Positions 13,391-25,477 of a stretch of 64,000 nt of DNA are shown in pieces. Every line of letters starts with the position of its first letter. Within the stretch, counting starts at the first letter, position 1. A program made the position numbers and the translations under genes. The notes beneath the pieces are model-generated. The model was not told where the DNA came from. It was given only the letters and a program-made list of their open reading frames with translations, and did not search any database. This stretch comes from Caenorhabditis elegans (lineage: Eukaryota; Nematoda; Chromadorea; Rhabditida; Rhabditidae): assembly GCF_000002985.6 (NCBI RefSeq), contig NC_003284.9:6386001-6450000 (forward strand). Direction: 5' to 3'.

Positions 13391-13949
13391 ATTTATGAAT
13401 TTTTGTCATTGTTCGAAAATGGAGAGTTTTATAGATTTCACCCTTGAACTTGCTACACATCGTCTCTTGATCTCGTCAAGCGCCTCATCCACCCTCAACT
13501 TTTTTGCTCATTTCTGCTCGTCTTTCTTCCTTCCGATTCCGATCAATCTAATTGAAATTATCAGCAATCCGTCAGTGGTTCTTCGTCCGACGAACCACTG
13601 CGTAGTCCGGTGGCGACAGCTGATGAGCCACTCTATCTTCTCGTCCAAACACCTAATTACAATTAGAAACAGTAAAAAGCAAGATGAGATAAAAACGAAG
13701 AGAAGGGAGGAAGACGACATTGATCGCATGGAAATGAGCAAAACCTACCATAGGGAAAAGAACAAAAACGCGACAAATTTCTCAGTGTTGATAGAGGAGT
13801 TGAGAGAAAGAGAGAGGGAGGTGTCGGGAGAACTTTTTTCCTTCCTCTCTTTCCTCACCTCTCTCAATCTTCATTTTCTTTCCTATCACTTACAAAAGTT
13901 CGCTTGTTCGTTTACTTCGCATTGTCTAAGTTTCACACCAAACTGTTAA
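13391..13949 (+). other. Unexplained 184-codon open frame
   Basis: An ATG-led frame runs from 13395 to 13949 with no stop, much longer than other frames in this intergenic region. The predicted peptide has a serine-rich start, a lysine/arginine-rich acidic middle (KTKRREEDDIDRMEMS, then EELREREREV) and no signal peptide or known motif. The codon pattern is not convincing, and an opposite-strand frame is open over 13508-13741. A 9-bp inverted repeat (CAGTGGTTC … GAACCACTG) sits inside at 13574-13601. It could be a GC-richer promoter-type region with chance openness rather than a gene. Confidence 0.15.
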
Positions 13950-14044
13950 CCCACAATATATCGGTTCAAGTTCTATAGCAAAAATAGAACTTTTCGTTTT
14001 TGTAACTTGTTGTTGCTCATTGAGCAAATGGTGTTCTTTTGTCG

Positions 14045-14245
14045 TTTAATTGAAGGTGAAGTACGACCAATGGGGAAATAGTTAAAAACAATTTATATGG
14101 TACTAAAATTACGAAGTATCACAATAAAATTTTCTCGAAAGTTTTGGAACATATTTGTTTCGAGTCGAAATGCGGTGAGAACTCAGTTTTCATCAAATTG
14201 TGTTTTAAGATATTCACATTATAGCACTATAGATCTCTCGAAAAG
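14045..14245 (+). repeat. Degenerate dispersed repeat, copy 2
   Basis: Shows the same ordered landmarks as the copy at 9630: GAAGTACGACCAATGGGGAA, then TACTAAAATTACGAAGTATCA, TTCTCGAAAGTTTTGG, TTTCGAGTCGAAATG, CTCAGTTTTCATC and a terminal TAGCACTATAG. Longer and better preserved than copy 1. Confidence 0.45.
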
Positions 14246-15969
14246 TGTGGCGAACACAGTTTTCACCACCTTTTGACTCAAAATAAAAACTGGTTCACAA
14301 AATCTTTTTTTTTTCTTAGTGGTAGGAGTTTCATTTCTCATGCCAAAAATGAAAATAGTGTTGCAGTATTGCCAAATTTTAAAAAATTCGAAAATTACTG
14401 AGTTCAAAATTTTTCAAATTAAAACTAGCAAAACATCTAATTTTTACTCTGGCTTTGGTGATTGGAAAATGTTGCAAAATTTTACAGAGAATTGGATTTT
14501 TGATTGTTCAATAACCGTACAATTGCCAAATTTAAAAACTGTTGACAAATTGCCAACTTGTCAATTGCCGAGTTTTAAAAATTTTGATAATTAAACTGGA
14601 ACGAAGATGGGTCTTAAGTTCCCCTATACAAAAAATGCGTCCTATATATAAATTTGAATTTGAAAACAAGAGTCTGTTAAAGAGTATCCAAAAGCAAACT
14701 TTTACCGCCCATACAACATAAACAGTAAAACCCAAAAACTCCTATTGGTAGAGCTCATTTTTACATTTCTAAACCTAAGCTTCACCTAAATTTTTTTCAG
14801 CATTTTCAACAAGAATTCCAGTAAACTTTGGAAACCCTCTTTTTCTTTTCAATTGTTTCATTTTCTCTCTACCCAGCTAGCTGTCTAACAATATCGCCGT
14901 GAATGCCATGTTCCATTTCTCAATGCTCAATTCGGTTGTACTTCTTTTTCACATGACTGAGTTCCAACTTTTTTATATATGTTGTTGATTGTTCCTTTTT
15001 TCCTGCTCACACTATGCGTGGCAATTAATTGTGCATGACTTTCACAAGTTACTTTGAAGGAAATAGATGCAGACAATGGGAGGAATGGGGGACAAAAAAG
15101 GAAAGGCAAAAAAGTAAATATGAATGAAATTGCTGCCCTCATCATCACTAAATATGTACATGTCAATGTTATCTCGGCACATTCTCTCCTTCATCATTCT
15201 TTTCATTTTTTGTTCGCCACTTTGCCACCTCGAAGGTCTCTCTCGTGACCAAGATTCGATTTATCATTGCAGGAGGATATGTGTTATGTCAGGAGGAAAT
15301 TCATAACGCCTCGATGGATGACTTGGCATGATTTTTTTTGTAATATGCGCTCAAAAATTTTCAAGACGGCGGGATGCTCTTCTTGAATAATGGATCATTC
15401 ACAAAGCCGGGGTTGAATTGTTTGACAAAAAATTTGAGAAGGACTTTGGAGGCACACACAGCTTTCTCTGTTAGCTCTCGTTTTCCACATTGAGTCAAAA
15501 CAAGTGAATAAAAATACTATTGTTCACTCCCGCCCAGAAGGACCTTATTAGTTAGGTTTTGAGGTTTGAGTTCTGCTTGCCAAGATACTACTTTGTTTTT
15601 CGTACTAACTGCATGACTATCTAATTATTAGTTGCGTACTAAATACCGGGGGAGAGCAGGCTAGTATATCTTAGCAACTAGTTTTAGATCAAAAACATAA
15701 TGGATGAAATTTCTAGGTGGATACATTTTTAGTATGCATATTCCCCAATAGTTTTGCACCCTCAGTAGCTAAAATGTATTTAGTTCAATCAAAGTTTTTA
15801 TGAATGTGTTGGATAGGAACGTGAACCTTTACTAGTTATTGGCGTGAACAAAGGGTCAAAGTGAACTCTTCTTGTATTTCGTATTTATTCCAGACTTCTC
15901 CGGTTTTACTAATAAACCTTCTTATTATTCTCTATCGTCGTCACGACACAACAGAATGTATCTTTCTAT

Positions 15970-16150
15970 CAAAGGTGGAATAGCACATGTGGGATATTGT
16001 TAAAAACCACTTATTGCATGCCAAAATGATAAAATATCATAGTTATAATTTACAACAAACTCTCGAAAAATATTTTTGTTTGACAGTCAAAAAATGGCAA
16101 CTGAGTTTTTCTCACTTTTTGAAAACCCTATAGCACTGTCGCATGTTAGA
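15970..16150 (+). repeat. Degenerate dispersed repeat, copy 3
   Basis: Begins AAAGGTGGAATAGCACATGT and continues with ATGATAAAATATCATAG, CTCTCGAAAAATATTTTTG, CTCACTTTTTGAAAACC and TATAGCACTGTCGCATG. The opening is the closest of the copies here to the common form of this C. elegans repeat. Confidence 0.5.
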
Positions 16151-17423
16151 TCCCCTACGGTATTTGAATATTAATATTTGAAATTACACCAAAAAGTTCA
16201 AAGGAAAAACCATAGGAGTGGTTTGTAACAATTTCCCACTGTTACTAAATCTTTAACAAACTTCTGAAACCATTTAGAAAACTATTGCAACTTCTGGGCA
16301 AATTTTTTGCTATTTTTCATGTGACTGATCTTCAGATTCCGCGAATTCAAAACGGATTTTTAAAAATGTTTATAAAATTTTGATTTGTAATTCAAAAGTT
16401 TGCTTGAAAAGATTTTACGGTTCGCAATGTCGTTGGGCATTATGGTAAAAACACGGTATATAAATTGTGAGAACACAAAAACAGTATTTGGGATAGCTTT
16501 CACTTCAAACTGGGCCAATGTCCCAATAATTTTATTAAACAAAAAATACTCATTCACCCTGCTCGTCTAGTCAAAAATGTTGAAGGACCGTTGATCACGC
16601 AAAACTACCGACTTTGGTCGAGGACATAATTTGTCCCGATCACGCGCAACAAACGTTTGGAAGAAACCAAGAGGCGCGTATCCCAACAGGCATTGAATTG
16701 GCTCCAAAAAATGTCACATTCAATTGTAGGTAGTGTTTTGTGTGGGGCACATACATACTCACACACACGCGGCCTCCTCTCCAAGTAGTCCTCGACGACG
16801 TAACACCTCAATTTCATGGGCTTTTAACGGCAGTGTTGTCCCACACAACTAACAAAAAGCCAATGGCTTCCAACACGGGGCACCCAAAAAACTTGTCTGG
16901 AGACCAAACCACCTTCGATCCCTGTTAATTTTCTTTGCATTGATCGATGCTCATCATTTTTCTTCATCTTCTTCTTTTCTTTAATGTTTGCTGATACCTT
17001 GGATCAAATGTAAATATTAAAATTTTGCCTGCATCCTTCCGCATTCAAATTTATTTTCTTCTCTCTTTTTTCCCCAATTGAGTATACATCAGTGCTTCAC
17101 TCATCTTTTTTACTTTATTCAAGTATCGGGTATGTATGGCAGTTCATGTTTTTCCAACAAGTATAAAGATGATTAAACTTCATCTCAATGAATTATTCAT
17201 GTTATAACTTTGTCTGTGAACCTTGAAGCTGTAAGCTGAAATTGTCAGGAGTCTTCTCCAGTCTTGTGATTTTTTGTTCAGTTTCCGTCATACCTAGCAA
17301 AAACAAATTTCACTTTTCCTTGCGTGTTGTATGTATCTCAAGGCTTGTTTCTTGTTTGAAAGCTTGAATTTTTTTGGTTATCGGTCTCGGGTTTTGTTTA
17401 TATATATTTTTTTTCATTTTCAG

Positions 17424-20400
17424 AACAAGATGGCAAAACTTTCCAAAGAAAACCTGCTGCTCTTGTTCACTGTTCTTGGAGTTGTCGTCGGAATTGGACT
17501 GGGATTCTCGTTGCGAGACCCAAGCAAAGCTTGGTCAAAGCGTCACCTATCTTACCTCCGATTTCCGGGAGATCTATTTGTTCAGATGCTAAAAATGCTC
17601 ATTCTTCCTATGATCATGTCAAGTATTATGTGAGTTTGTTGCCACAAAATAATTCCGTAGACACAGATACCCCCCTCTTGCCTCTTGACGTTTTCTTCAG
17701 CTCGCTGATCTTTCAATGACCCTCAACTCAATGCGCTTTTTTGCGCTTGCGCGACTAGTGTTTAACACGTTAATAATTTGAAAAGGTACTTGGTGCAAAC
17801 GACAACACATGTTAGACCAAAGATACTCTCCAGGGTTTAGAGCAATGATAAACAAAGAATTGAAACTGGACATATCTTGCGGTACAGGCTGAGTTATTAA
17901 TTGTTATTATTAAAATAATAATTAAATATATGTACGATAATAAATTTTCAGTAAGAAAAATACGTATTGGGTACCAAAGTATGGAAGTTGAAATTTTTTC
18001 AAATACAATCGTCATTTGAAGGTTTTTTAAACCATCACTTTTACAGGATTCGTTTTCAAAAACCAACTGAGTCTGAGTGCATTTTTGAGTGGTTGTATTT
18101 AAAAATTAAGTCAGCGAAATTTATTAAAAATAGTTTTTGTCGTTTATTTAAAAAAAACATGGGAAATTTGAAAATTGCTGAATTTGTCAAAATTATAAAA
18201 ACCTGAAAGTGAACAGCTGTGAATAAAAGTTGAAACTGAAAAATTCAAAAAAATCTACCTGAAATCAAACTTCCTCTACAATATCAAACGCATTTCCAAT
18301 CAAAACCAACATTTTCAGTACGAGTTTGGCCTCATTGGATTCTGGAACTGCAGGAAGATTAGGAATGGTGTCTATGATTTATTACACGTTGACCACATTT
18401 TTTGCTGTATTTCTTGGTAAGATCAACACTTTTGAAAATGTTTCTTTGAGTTCAAAAATGTTATATTTTTCAGGAATCGTATTAGTGTCCGTCATCAAAC
18501 CAGGAAAATGGACCACAACTAACATTGAAGATCTTGTTGGACACGTAAAAACCACACCCTGTGTTGCTACCGCCGTGGATACTATCATTGATCTTATGAA
18601 GTTGGTTTAATAACACGTATAAGAACTAATTTGAGAAAACTTCAGGAGTTGTTTCCCTGAAAACCTGATAGAGGCTACATTCCGATCGCAGAAAATCTGC
18701 CTGAAGTTCTTCAATGGGACAACTGAGATACCACCGGAAATTGCCATGACTATGTCTCCCGGTAATGAGCCTTGTGTAATATTTTATTAGACATATTTTG
18801 TTTCAGAACAACGCGCCCAGTTCACTGAAGTTCCGGAGAAGATCGTGTCTGATGGTATGAATATTCTTGGACTCGTTGTTTTCAGTGTTGCTCTTGGAAT
18901 CGTGATTGGAGTAATTGGAGAGGACGGAAAACCAATGAAGAATTTCTTCAAAAGTTTAGAGGCTTGCAGTATGAAACTAATCGGATGGGTCATTATGTAA
19001 TATTGAAATGTTATCGCAGAAATCATGATTAACTACTTTTTAGCTACTCACCAGTTGGAATAACATTCCTTATCGCTGCCCAAATTGTTGGAATGAAAGA
19101 TCCAGGACAAGAGTTGCATCGTTTGATGGGTTATGTGATCACAGTCATTTTGGGCTTGCTGATCCACGCGTTTGTTGTTATTCCATTGCTTTGTGTGGTG
19201 GTAAGTTGTATTTTTTCAAATATAAGCTTTCTAATGCTAACAATTAACTAGTAGGTTAGTTGATATTAAAAATATATGTTTCCGTTTTTTTGCTAATATT
19301 GAACATTCACTTTTCTAAAAAAAAATTCTGGAAATAAAACTTCAAGCACTGATTAATCTTGACTCGAATCGAGAATGATAGGAAAATTAATTTTAAATAA
19401 TATTTGGGCACGGTTACTACAGGGTGATTCAAGGTTATAGCAAGGAAATTGAAAATATACCAATTTTGAGCTTTTTGGCAGTCTTAAAATGATTGTACTT
19501 GACTGATGTTTTCGAATGTTGTTATTTTGTAATTATTCGTACCTAAAATCGTTTTGATAATTCAATTTTTTTCATTTTCTTTTCTACCAATCATATAATT
19601 AGTATTGGTGTTTTTAATGGAATTAAAATAGAATTATTGAGTTTAAAATGTTGATTAAATTACCATTTCCATGAGAAATACAGTCATAAGATAGTGTAAC
19701 TAAAATATAGTTGTATACGAACAGTACTCTGAATTTATTAATTTTTAGCTAGCTCGCCGTAATCCGATAAAATTTGTCGGTGGAATGGCCCAGGCTCTGC
19801 TCACTGCCCTTGCAACAAGCTCCAGTTCTGCAACACTCCCCCTTTCCATTAAATGTTGCGAAGAAAACAACAAGGTTGACCCAAGAGTCACGCGATTTGT
19901 ATTACCGTTGGGAGCCACCATGTTAGTATATAAATGTACGAATTGATCAGAAACCAATAATCTTTTAGTAACATGGACGGAACTGCCCTTTACGAAGCTG
20001 TCGCTGCCATCTACATTTCTCAGTGCTACGGAAATGATTTATCTCTGGGAGAAGTTGTGCTGGTGTCTTTGACAGCTACACTTGCCAGTATCGGAGCTGC
20101 CGGAATTCCACAAGCTGGTAGGATAATTAAAAGGAAAATCGGAAAGTGAAAAATAAAAAATTATAGGAATTGTCACAATGATCATGGTTCTAATTGCGAT
20201 TGGACTGCCAACCAACCTCTTCATTCTCATCTTCCCAGTCGATTTCATGCTAGACAGACTTCGAACAACTGTGAATGTACATGGAGACAGTATTGCTACA
20301 GCAGTAATTGAAAGACTCTGTGAAGATCAGTTACAAAAAGGTATTTTAAAACAAAACCTGAAAAATTGAAGTTTAAAAGTCAGTCTCGGCGAATTTGAAT

Positions 20401-20803
20401 TTCAAAAACTTCAAAACTAAACTCTTCAGATACACATACGAAGCATTTGGAGGAAAATGATGAGCAAGTCAAGTTCATTTAAAATCATCAATTTCTTAAA
20501 ATAAGTATGAATATTGGGTGCTTTTAACTTGTTCATCTCAACCAAGATTTCAAATTAATTTAAAATCTTAACGCATGATTTTAAACCAGACTTTTAATTT
20601 AAACATTGGCTGAATATAACTGCTTCTAATATGATTTTTTCTAACAAAAATATACGCTATTTCCTTTGAAACAAACTTTTTTTGCAGGAGGTCATCACCT
20701 TGATACAAATGATCAAGGATACAGCATGCTCTCCACAAATGCATCTCCGGATCCAAAACGAATCACTATCGGAAACAATTGCGAAAACTCTCATATGCTG
20801 TAA
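17424..20803 (+). CDS. glt-4: Sodium-dependent glutamate transporter (EAAT/SLC1 family)
   Basis: The CDS starts at 17430, six bases after a TTTTCAG acceptor (probable spliced-leader site at 17423/17424). Ten exons join in frame: 17430-17629, 18319-18416, 18474-18600, 18646-18761, 18807-18996, 19044-19200, 19749-19921, 19969-20117, 20167-20340 and 20688-20803, giving 499 residues. SLC1 signatures are plain: [13 protein letters not shown] near residue 70, the serine-rich hairpin [11 protein letters not shown] near 320, [14 protein letters not shown] near 355, the second hairpin [12 protein letters not shown] near 395 and [12 protein letters not shown] near 430. The usual TDD after the second hairpin reads TNL (GLPTNLFIL), a non-standard substrate-site neighbour. 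The extracellular loop carries an NGTT glycosylation site. The protein should clear glutamate from extracellular space, coupled to sodium. AATAAA lies at 20992-20997. The symbol rests on recalling that the X-linked C. elegans family member is glt-4 (T22E5.2). Confidence 0.92.
20430..20482 (+). CDS. Possible alternative last exon of glt-4
   Basis: An ACTCTTCAG acceptor ends at 20429, inside the last intron. Spliced to the donor at 20340 (phase 1), it reads on in frame as a short acidic tail ([17 protein letters not shown]) to a TAA at 20480-20482. This would replace the 38-residue tail of the main form. There is no clear polyadenylation signal right after it, so it is a candidate only. Confidence 0.3.
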
Positions 20804-22698
20804 ATTGATTCCATAGCTCGTGTTTTGATCTTTTTTGAGCTATACAGTTTGTTAACGTATGATGAGAAATTGGGAGTAATGTAAAAGGGGTCTATCACTT
20901 TTTCGATTTTGGGTTTTATGTTCTCTTCAGACATGTTAAGTATGTAAAAGAAAGTACGAAAATGTATACAATGGTGATAATATGTAAAATTAATAAAAAA
21001 GAAATTGATTCTTAAAAAATGATTTGTTATAATCATGGGTGAACATTTTTTTTTCAAGAAATCTTAATAATCTCCTAAATTTCGGTATTTAAAATGTTAC
21101 CTCAAAAATATTTTTCATGTGGCTAATACACTTTTTAGGGGAACTTCAAATTCAGCTTAGACATTTAAAAAATAATTTTAGAGGTTTAAAAATCTTCTTG
21201 TGAGCCCATTTTCTTTGTTTTTTTCCATTTTCCTGGTTTTGTAGTCAGGAAATGTCATGATATTAGCTGAAAAAACATAAGTGAAACTTCTAAAATTCAG
21301 TATTTCAAATGTCAAAGACGAATTCTAAGTTCCCTCAAAATGTACTAATCAGATGAAACGCATTGTACGATTAACGTTTACACATTGAAAATCGATTTTT
21401 TGAGTTTGTTTTTTGAAATGAAAATCTTTTGGTTGTAATGAACTTGTTTACCTGTTTTACCCGAATATTTTTCGATTTTTTTTTTGAATTTTTTGTACTT
21501 TTTCACAACATTCTAAAAACTATAAATCCACAAATGAAAGACCATTCTGAGTGATATCTGTGTCTCCAAATTAGTAATTTCATCACTAGGTACATTTTTG
21601 AATACACTATCTGTAAACGAAAGCTTTCAATTTTTTTCATTCTTAAAACAAAACAATTCCCAATTTCTCATCAACTTCTATCCCAATTATTGAAAATTTA
21701 TGCTCGTTAGTCTTTGTATCCCAATTGATTATTTCTTCTCACTTCAAAATTCTATTTTTCTGTTGTCATTTTATTGTACATTTCTCGATTTCCTGGTGTA
21801 AACTTTGTTGCTTCTCGGTTGTAATTCTCTACTGAAACCCAGTTCCTCACTGTTCTCGCCCCGTTGCTTTCATTTCTCACTTTGCGAAAAAAAAACATAA
21901 GCAAATACTATGAGGCCTATTTGTCAGACTTTCCAGATGTTCTTCCCAACCATAACTACTCCCCAAACTCTAAAAATTCCCCAGGTCGTTTTCAAAATTG
22001 GCCCCAGATGTGTGTCTCGTATCTGTTTTGCTTATTCAAATCTAACCAATAACTTTTATTTTTGAATTTGATAACTTGATTTTGAATTTGATAATGTGTA
22101 TAATTTTTATCATAGAATGTTTTCAAATGCCTCTCTGATTAGTTTGTTACACACATCAAACTGTGGCGTGTCATGCCGATTTTCTCTCCTACCACAAAAA
22201 ACTTTGCCCCAGAAATTCATCAACTTTGCTGTTGTAAGCAAATTTTTTCTCACCGCTTTCAAACGATTATTTTTCTCATTAGCTAGATCCCAATTTCTCA
22301 TATTTTTCCAATTCCGTCTTAGTCCTTTCCTTTTTCAATTTATATTATTCATATATATTTTTTCCGTTGACTCGACTTATTCAAACTTTAATAATAAATA
22401 TTATAATCAAAATTTGTCTTTCCACGAATTCTTGTTTTAATCTGTTTCATGAAATGCTTACAATTCGAATGGGAATGCAATTTTTATGATAAAGACTTTA
22501 CTGATAAGCACAAACCGGAGAGTATGCAGAAACAGAGTACTTGAAGAATTGGAGAATTGGTTAATAAATTGGAAACAAATGCAAAAAGTTTTGATTGGAA
22601 TATTAGAAAATGGATTTTTTTTGGTTGGGATTGGGTTTATTTTAATAAATTTGATAATCAAAAAATTGTGAAATGAAAAAAGGTAAAAAACAGGAAAT
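20804..22698. other. Intergenic region between convergent glt-4 and mup-2
   Basis: Contains the glt-4 3' UTR (AATAAA at 20992-20997) and, from the other side, the mup-2 3' UTR with an AATAAA on the minus strand at 22636-22641. The intervening 1.5 kb is AT-rich; nothing else was recognised. Confidence 0.5.
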
Positions 22699-24208
22699 TT
22701 ATTCGACAACGACCTCTTCTCCAACATTTGGATCCTCGGTGACTTGTTGTGGCTCGAAGTCATCAGTTGGAACGAAGAGTGGGACTGGCTCGACTGGTGC
22801 TCTGGCTCCCTCAACCTTGACCTGCTCAACGTACTTTGGTGGCTCCAAGTTTTTGCGGATCTGCTCGAGTTCTTCGTTTTGCTTGCGTCCCCACTCTGCT
22901 GGTGGTCGTCCGGTTCCGCGGACGAGGGAAGCCTGCTTCTCCTCTTCTGGGTTCTCGAACAAGTACCGACGGTCTCCGTAAGATCTTCTGTCGGTTTGAC
23001 GGTCGAACTTAGAAGCGGTGGTGATCTTTGGTGGATGGACAGAGGAAGCAGCCTCCTCTGGGTCAAGTCCCTTCTTGAGAGCCTTGTTACGGGCGGCTTG
23101 ACGTTGACGCTCGTGTAACTCTTTCATCTGAAGTAATTGAAATTTGGTTGAATGTCACACACAATATCAAATAAGTCTCATTGAATAGTTTAAACTTACG
23201 TCATAGTCTTGACGTTCACGTCTCTTCTCCAAGTCGTACTTCTCAGCCTCGAGCTTGACGATACGAGCATGAAGGCCTCTGATTCTCTCCTTCAAATCGT
23301 TTGGAAGAAGTCCAGAGACGTCTTGTACACGGCAGACGGCGGCCAAGAAGTTTCTCTTGGCATCCTCCATCTGTTCCTTGCTCATGACATCCTTTCCTCC
23401 CTTAGCCTGAAAGTTTCTTAATTAGTATTCGATTTAAAAATGATACAATAAAAATACCTGAGCCAAGTTTCCGAATTGAGCAGCTTGGTCTCCCTTGGAG
23501 GCGACAGTGAAGTTGCGTCCAGCTCCGGCTTCAACTCTTCCGTTGAAAGCTCCAGCCATCATTTGTTGACGACGGACCTTCTCCTCGTTCTTGCGGATCT
23601 TCTCGGCATCAGCCTTAGCCTTGCGTTCGTCTTCTTCCTTGCGACGGCGCTCGTCATCTTGACGTCTACGTTCAGCGAACTGACGCTCGTCCTCTTCACG
23701 CTCAGCTCGGCGCTTCTCTTGCTTCTCCTTGAGTTCACGAAGCTCTTGTTCGATTTGCTCCTTCTCAAGAACACGGCGCTGCTCGTAATCGAGAAGTTTA
23801 GCGGCTTCCTCTTCCTCGTGACGCTTCTTGGCGGCCTAGATATGAATTTGGTTAACAATTTTATGAATGAAACGGAAGGTCTCCCAAGAAGTTATACTCA
23901 CCAACATGGCAATCTCAGCCTCAGTCATCTCCGCTGGTGGCTTCTCCTCTTGGACTGGAGCACGACGCTCCTTGACCTCTGGTGGAGCGACTACTTCCTC
24001 GGTGGTCTCCTCTCTACAATTTCAGTGTTATACAAAAAATCACGAATTCAAAGCTTAAACTTACGGCTCTTCAGCCTCAGCTGGGGCCTCTTCGGTCTCC
24101 TCGACCTCCTCCTCCTCGACCTCCTCATCAGAGCTAAAAAATTAAAAATTAGAATGTCTAGAAAAATGATAGGTATATAACTTACTATACCTCCTCCTCG
24201 TCGGACAT
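22699..24208 (-). CDS. mup-2: Troponin T
   Basis: Six minus-strand exons join in frame: 24186-24208, 24065-24133, 23902-24013, 23458-23835, 23200-23406 and 22699-23127, giving 405 residues. The order is typical of invertebrate troponin T: a very acidic start ([20 protein letters not shown]), a long charged helical middle ([20 protein letters not shown], about residues 100-140) for tropomyosin binding, a troponin I/C-interacting part ([18 protein letters not shown]) and a proline- and glutamate-rich C-terminal extension absent from vertebrate troponin T. It anchors the troponin complex to tropomyosin on muscle thin filaments and passes on the calcium signal. Codon use is strongly biased to C-ending codons, as in highly expressed muscle genes. 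The ATG lies 19 bases after a TAATTACAG acceptor at 24228, a probable trans-splice site. Length and sequence agree with C. elegans MUP-2. Confidence 0.95.
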
Positions 24209-24228
24209 GATTAGTTAGGTTTAGGTTC

Positions 24229-25145
24229 TGTAATTATATGAAAGTTAAATTCTCAAAATTCAAAATCTCAAAACATATTGATAAGAAGTGATGACACAGA
24301 AGAAGAAGGAAATTTGAGTATGTGCCGGTGGGATGTTGAAATCGACAATGAAGAGATATGAAAGTGCTTGCTCCGGGAGGCCGTCGTTGGCAGATAAGTG
24401 GGAGGGGCTGGCGGGAGCGGGAGCTCTCAGGGAAAAGAAAAGTATAACATACGGACACAATCTGTGCTGTAAACCTTACACCTACGCAGAGTGAGCAGCC
24501 GTGCCCTCCTCGTGTGGCTCTCGTCTTTCTCTCTGCCTGGGGCTTCCCGCGGGCAGTCTGCGTTTCCTCAGAATACGCAGACTTCTGTGATGTGCTATCG
24601 TAGAAATAGGGCATCATGTTTCGATCCGAAGGCTCAATATATTTTTGAATCACCAACATTGATTCGAGAAACGGGTTTCTCTGCTTCTCTCTCGATCACC
24701 AAGATGTGCACTTCACTATCTCTTCCTCCTACGCTGACACAGACAAGGGACCAACAAGAGACAGATGATGATGAAGAGTTTGGACAAGTTGAAAAAAACA
24801 ACATAGTTTATACTGGTCAATTGATAAAAATTTCTAACAAGTAGTTAATATGTTTTAGAAATTACTGTGATTTTCCTATTATTCTTGTATCTTCCACTGC
24901 ACACTAATTCTAATTGGTCAGCTTTAAAATAATAAAAACGCGTTAAATATTTATGTGGTTCAAAAAGTTTTGTTAAAATTTAGGTAAAATACGGTAAACT
25001 TATTTTATAATTACGAATTTTCAATGAATCATCACTTTTATTTAAATATTTTAACGCGCAAATGAAAACGTAGTGCTCTTTAAAATTGATCCATTTAAAG
25101 TAAACAAATCATTTTAATATTTCTACAAATATTAAATTTCAAAAT
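24229..25145. other. mup-2 upstream region
   Basis: Contains a GC-richer block at 24360-24560 and a purine/pyrimidine-rich stretch to 24780. Both strands are open here for 110-140 codons, but without start context or splice partners, so it is read as promoter DNA of the muscle gene rather than coding sequence. Confidence 0.4.
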
Positions 25146-25477
25146 TCAATGTTTAGAAATCAATGATATTTGTGTAATAGTTTCCAATTTACCGAGGCAC
25201 CTTGCCAATCGGCTATCATCTTTTTCCAACAAGCTCGTTTCCACCAAAAATCCACTCACAGTGGCCCCTGCAATAAGACAAGCGGGGCGAGCATACGAAT
25301 AATATTTGGGTGGCACAATTGTAAAAACGCAAAACAATAATACAAATATTCTTTCTTTTCATTTGAATGCAGCTGATGATCTTCGAGACGTTTTCATTCA
25401 AATTCTTGTAAGCCAGTGTCAATTGGCCGTCTGGTTCAGTTGCGGGGATCCAATTAAGGGAATTTGAAAAATTGATT
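25146..25477 (-). CDS. Candidate exons of an unrecognised protein
   Basis: Two minus-strand exons fit together: 25344-25477 (…NWIPATEPDGQLTLAYKNL…, ending in phase 1 at a GTATTA donor) and 25146-25267 (after a TTGCAG acceptor, …ATVSGFLVETSLLEKDDSR…, to a stop at 25146). Reading frame and phase agree and composition is more coding-like than the surroundings. I could not find a start: the open frame continues upstream to 25575 only with a GTG, and the splice choices I tried gave stops or the wrong phase. No domain recognised. It might be a small gene with a missed 5' exon, or a decayed gene upstream of mup-2. Confidence 0.3.

Larger units (their letters stand above)
13950..17423. other. Upstream region of glt-4
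   Basis: About 3.5 kb without a supported gene. It contains two more copies of the dispersed repeat (14045-14245 and 15970-16150). The block 16600-16920 is more GC-rich, is open in two frames and lies 500-800 bp before the glt-4 start, so it is a candidate promoter/enhancer or 5' non-coding region. No promoter element was identified with confidence. Confidence 0.4.

Noticed and set aside
16605-16928. Open frames on both strands 500-800 bp before glt-4
   Set aside because: Mutually antisense, no splice partners; more consistent with a GC-richer promoter block.
22458-23118. Long frames antisense to, or in another frame of, the last mup-2 exon
   Set aside because: Shadows of the biased codon use of troponin T; they cross the real stop and 3' UTR.
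24234-24659. 141-codon minus-strand and 117-codon plus-strand open frames upstream of mup-2
   Set aside because: They overlap on opposite strands, have no splice or start context, and lie in GC-richer promoter DNA where long frames arise by chance.
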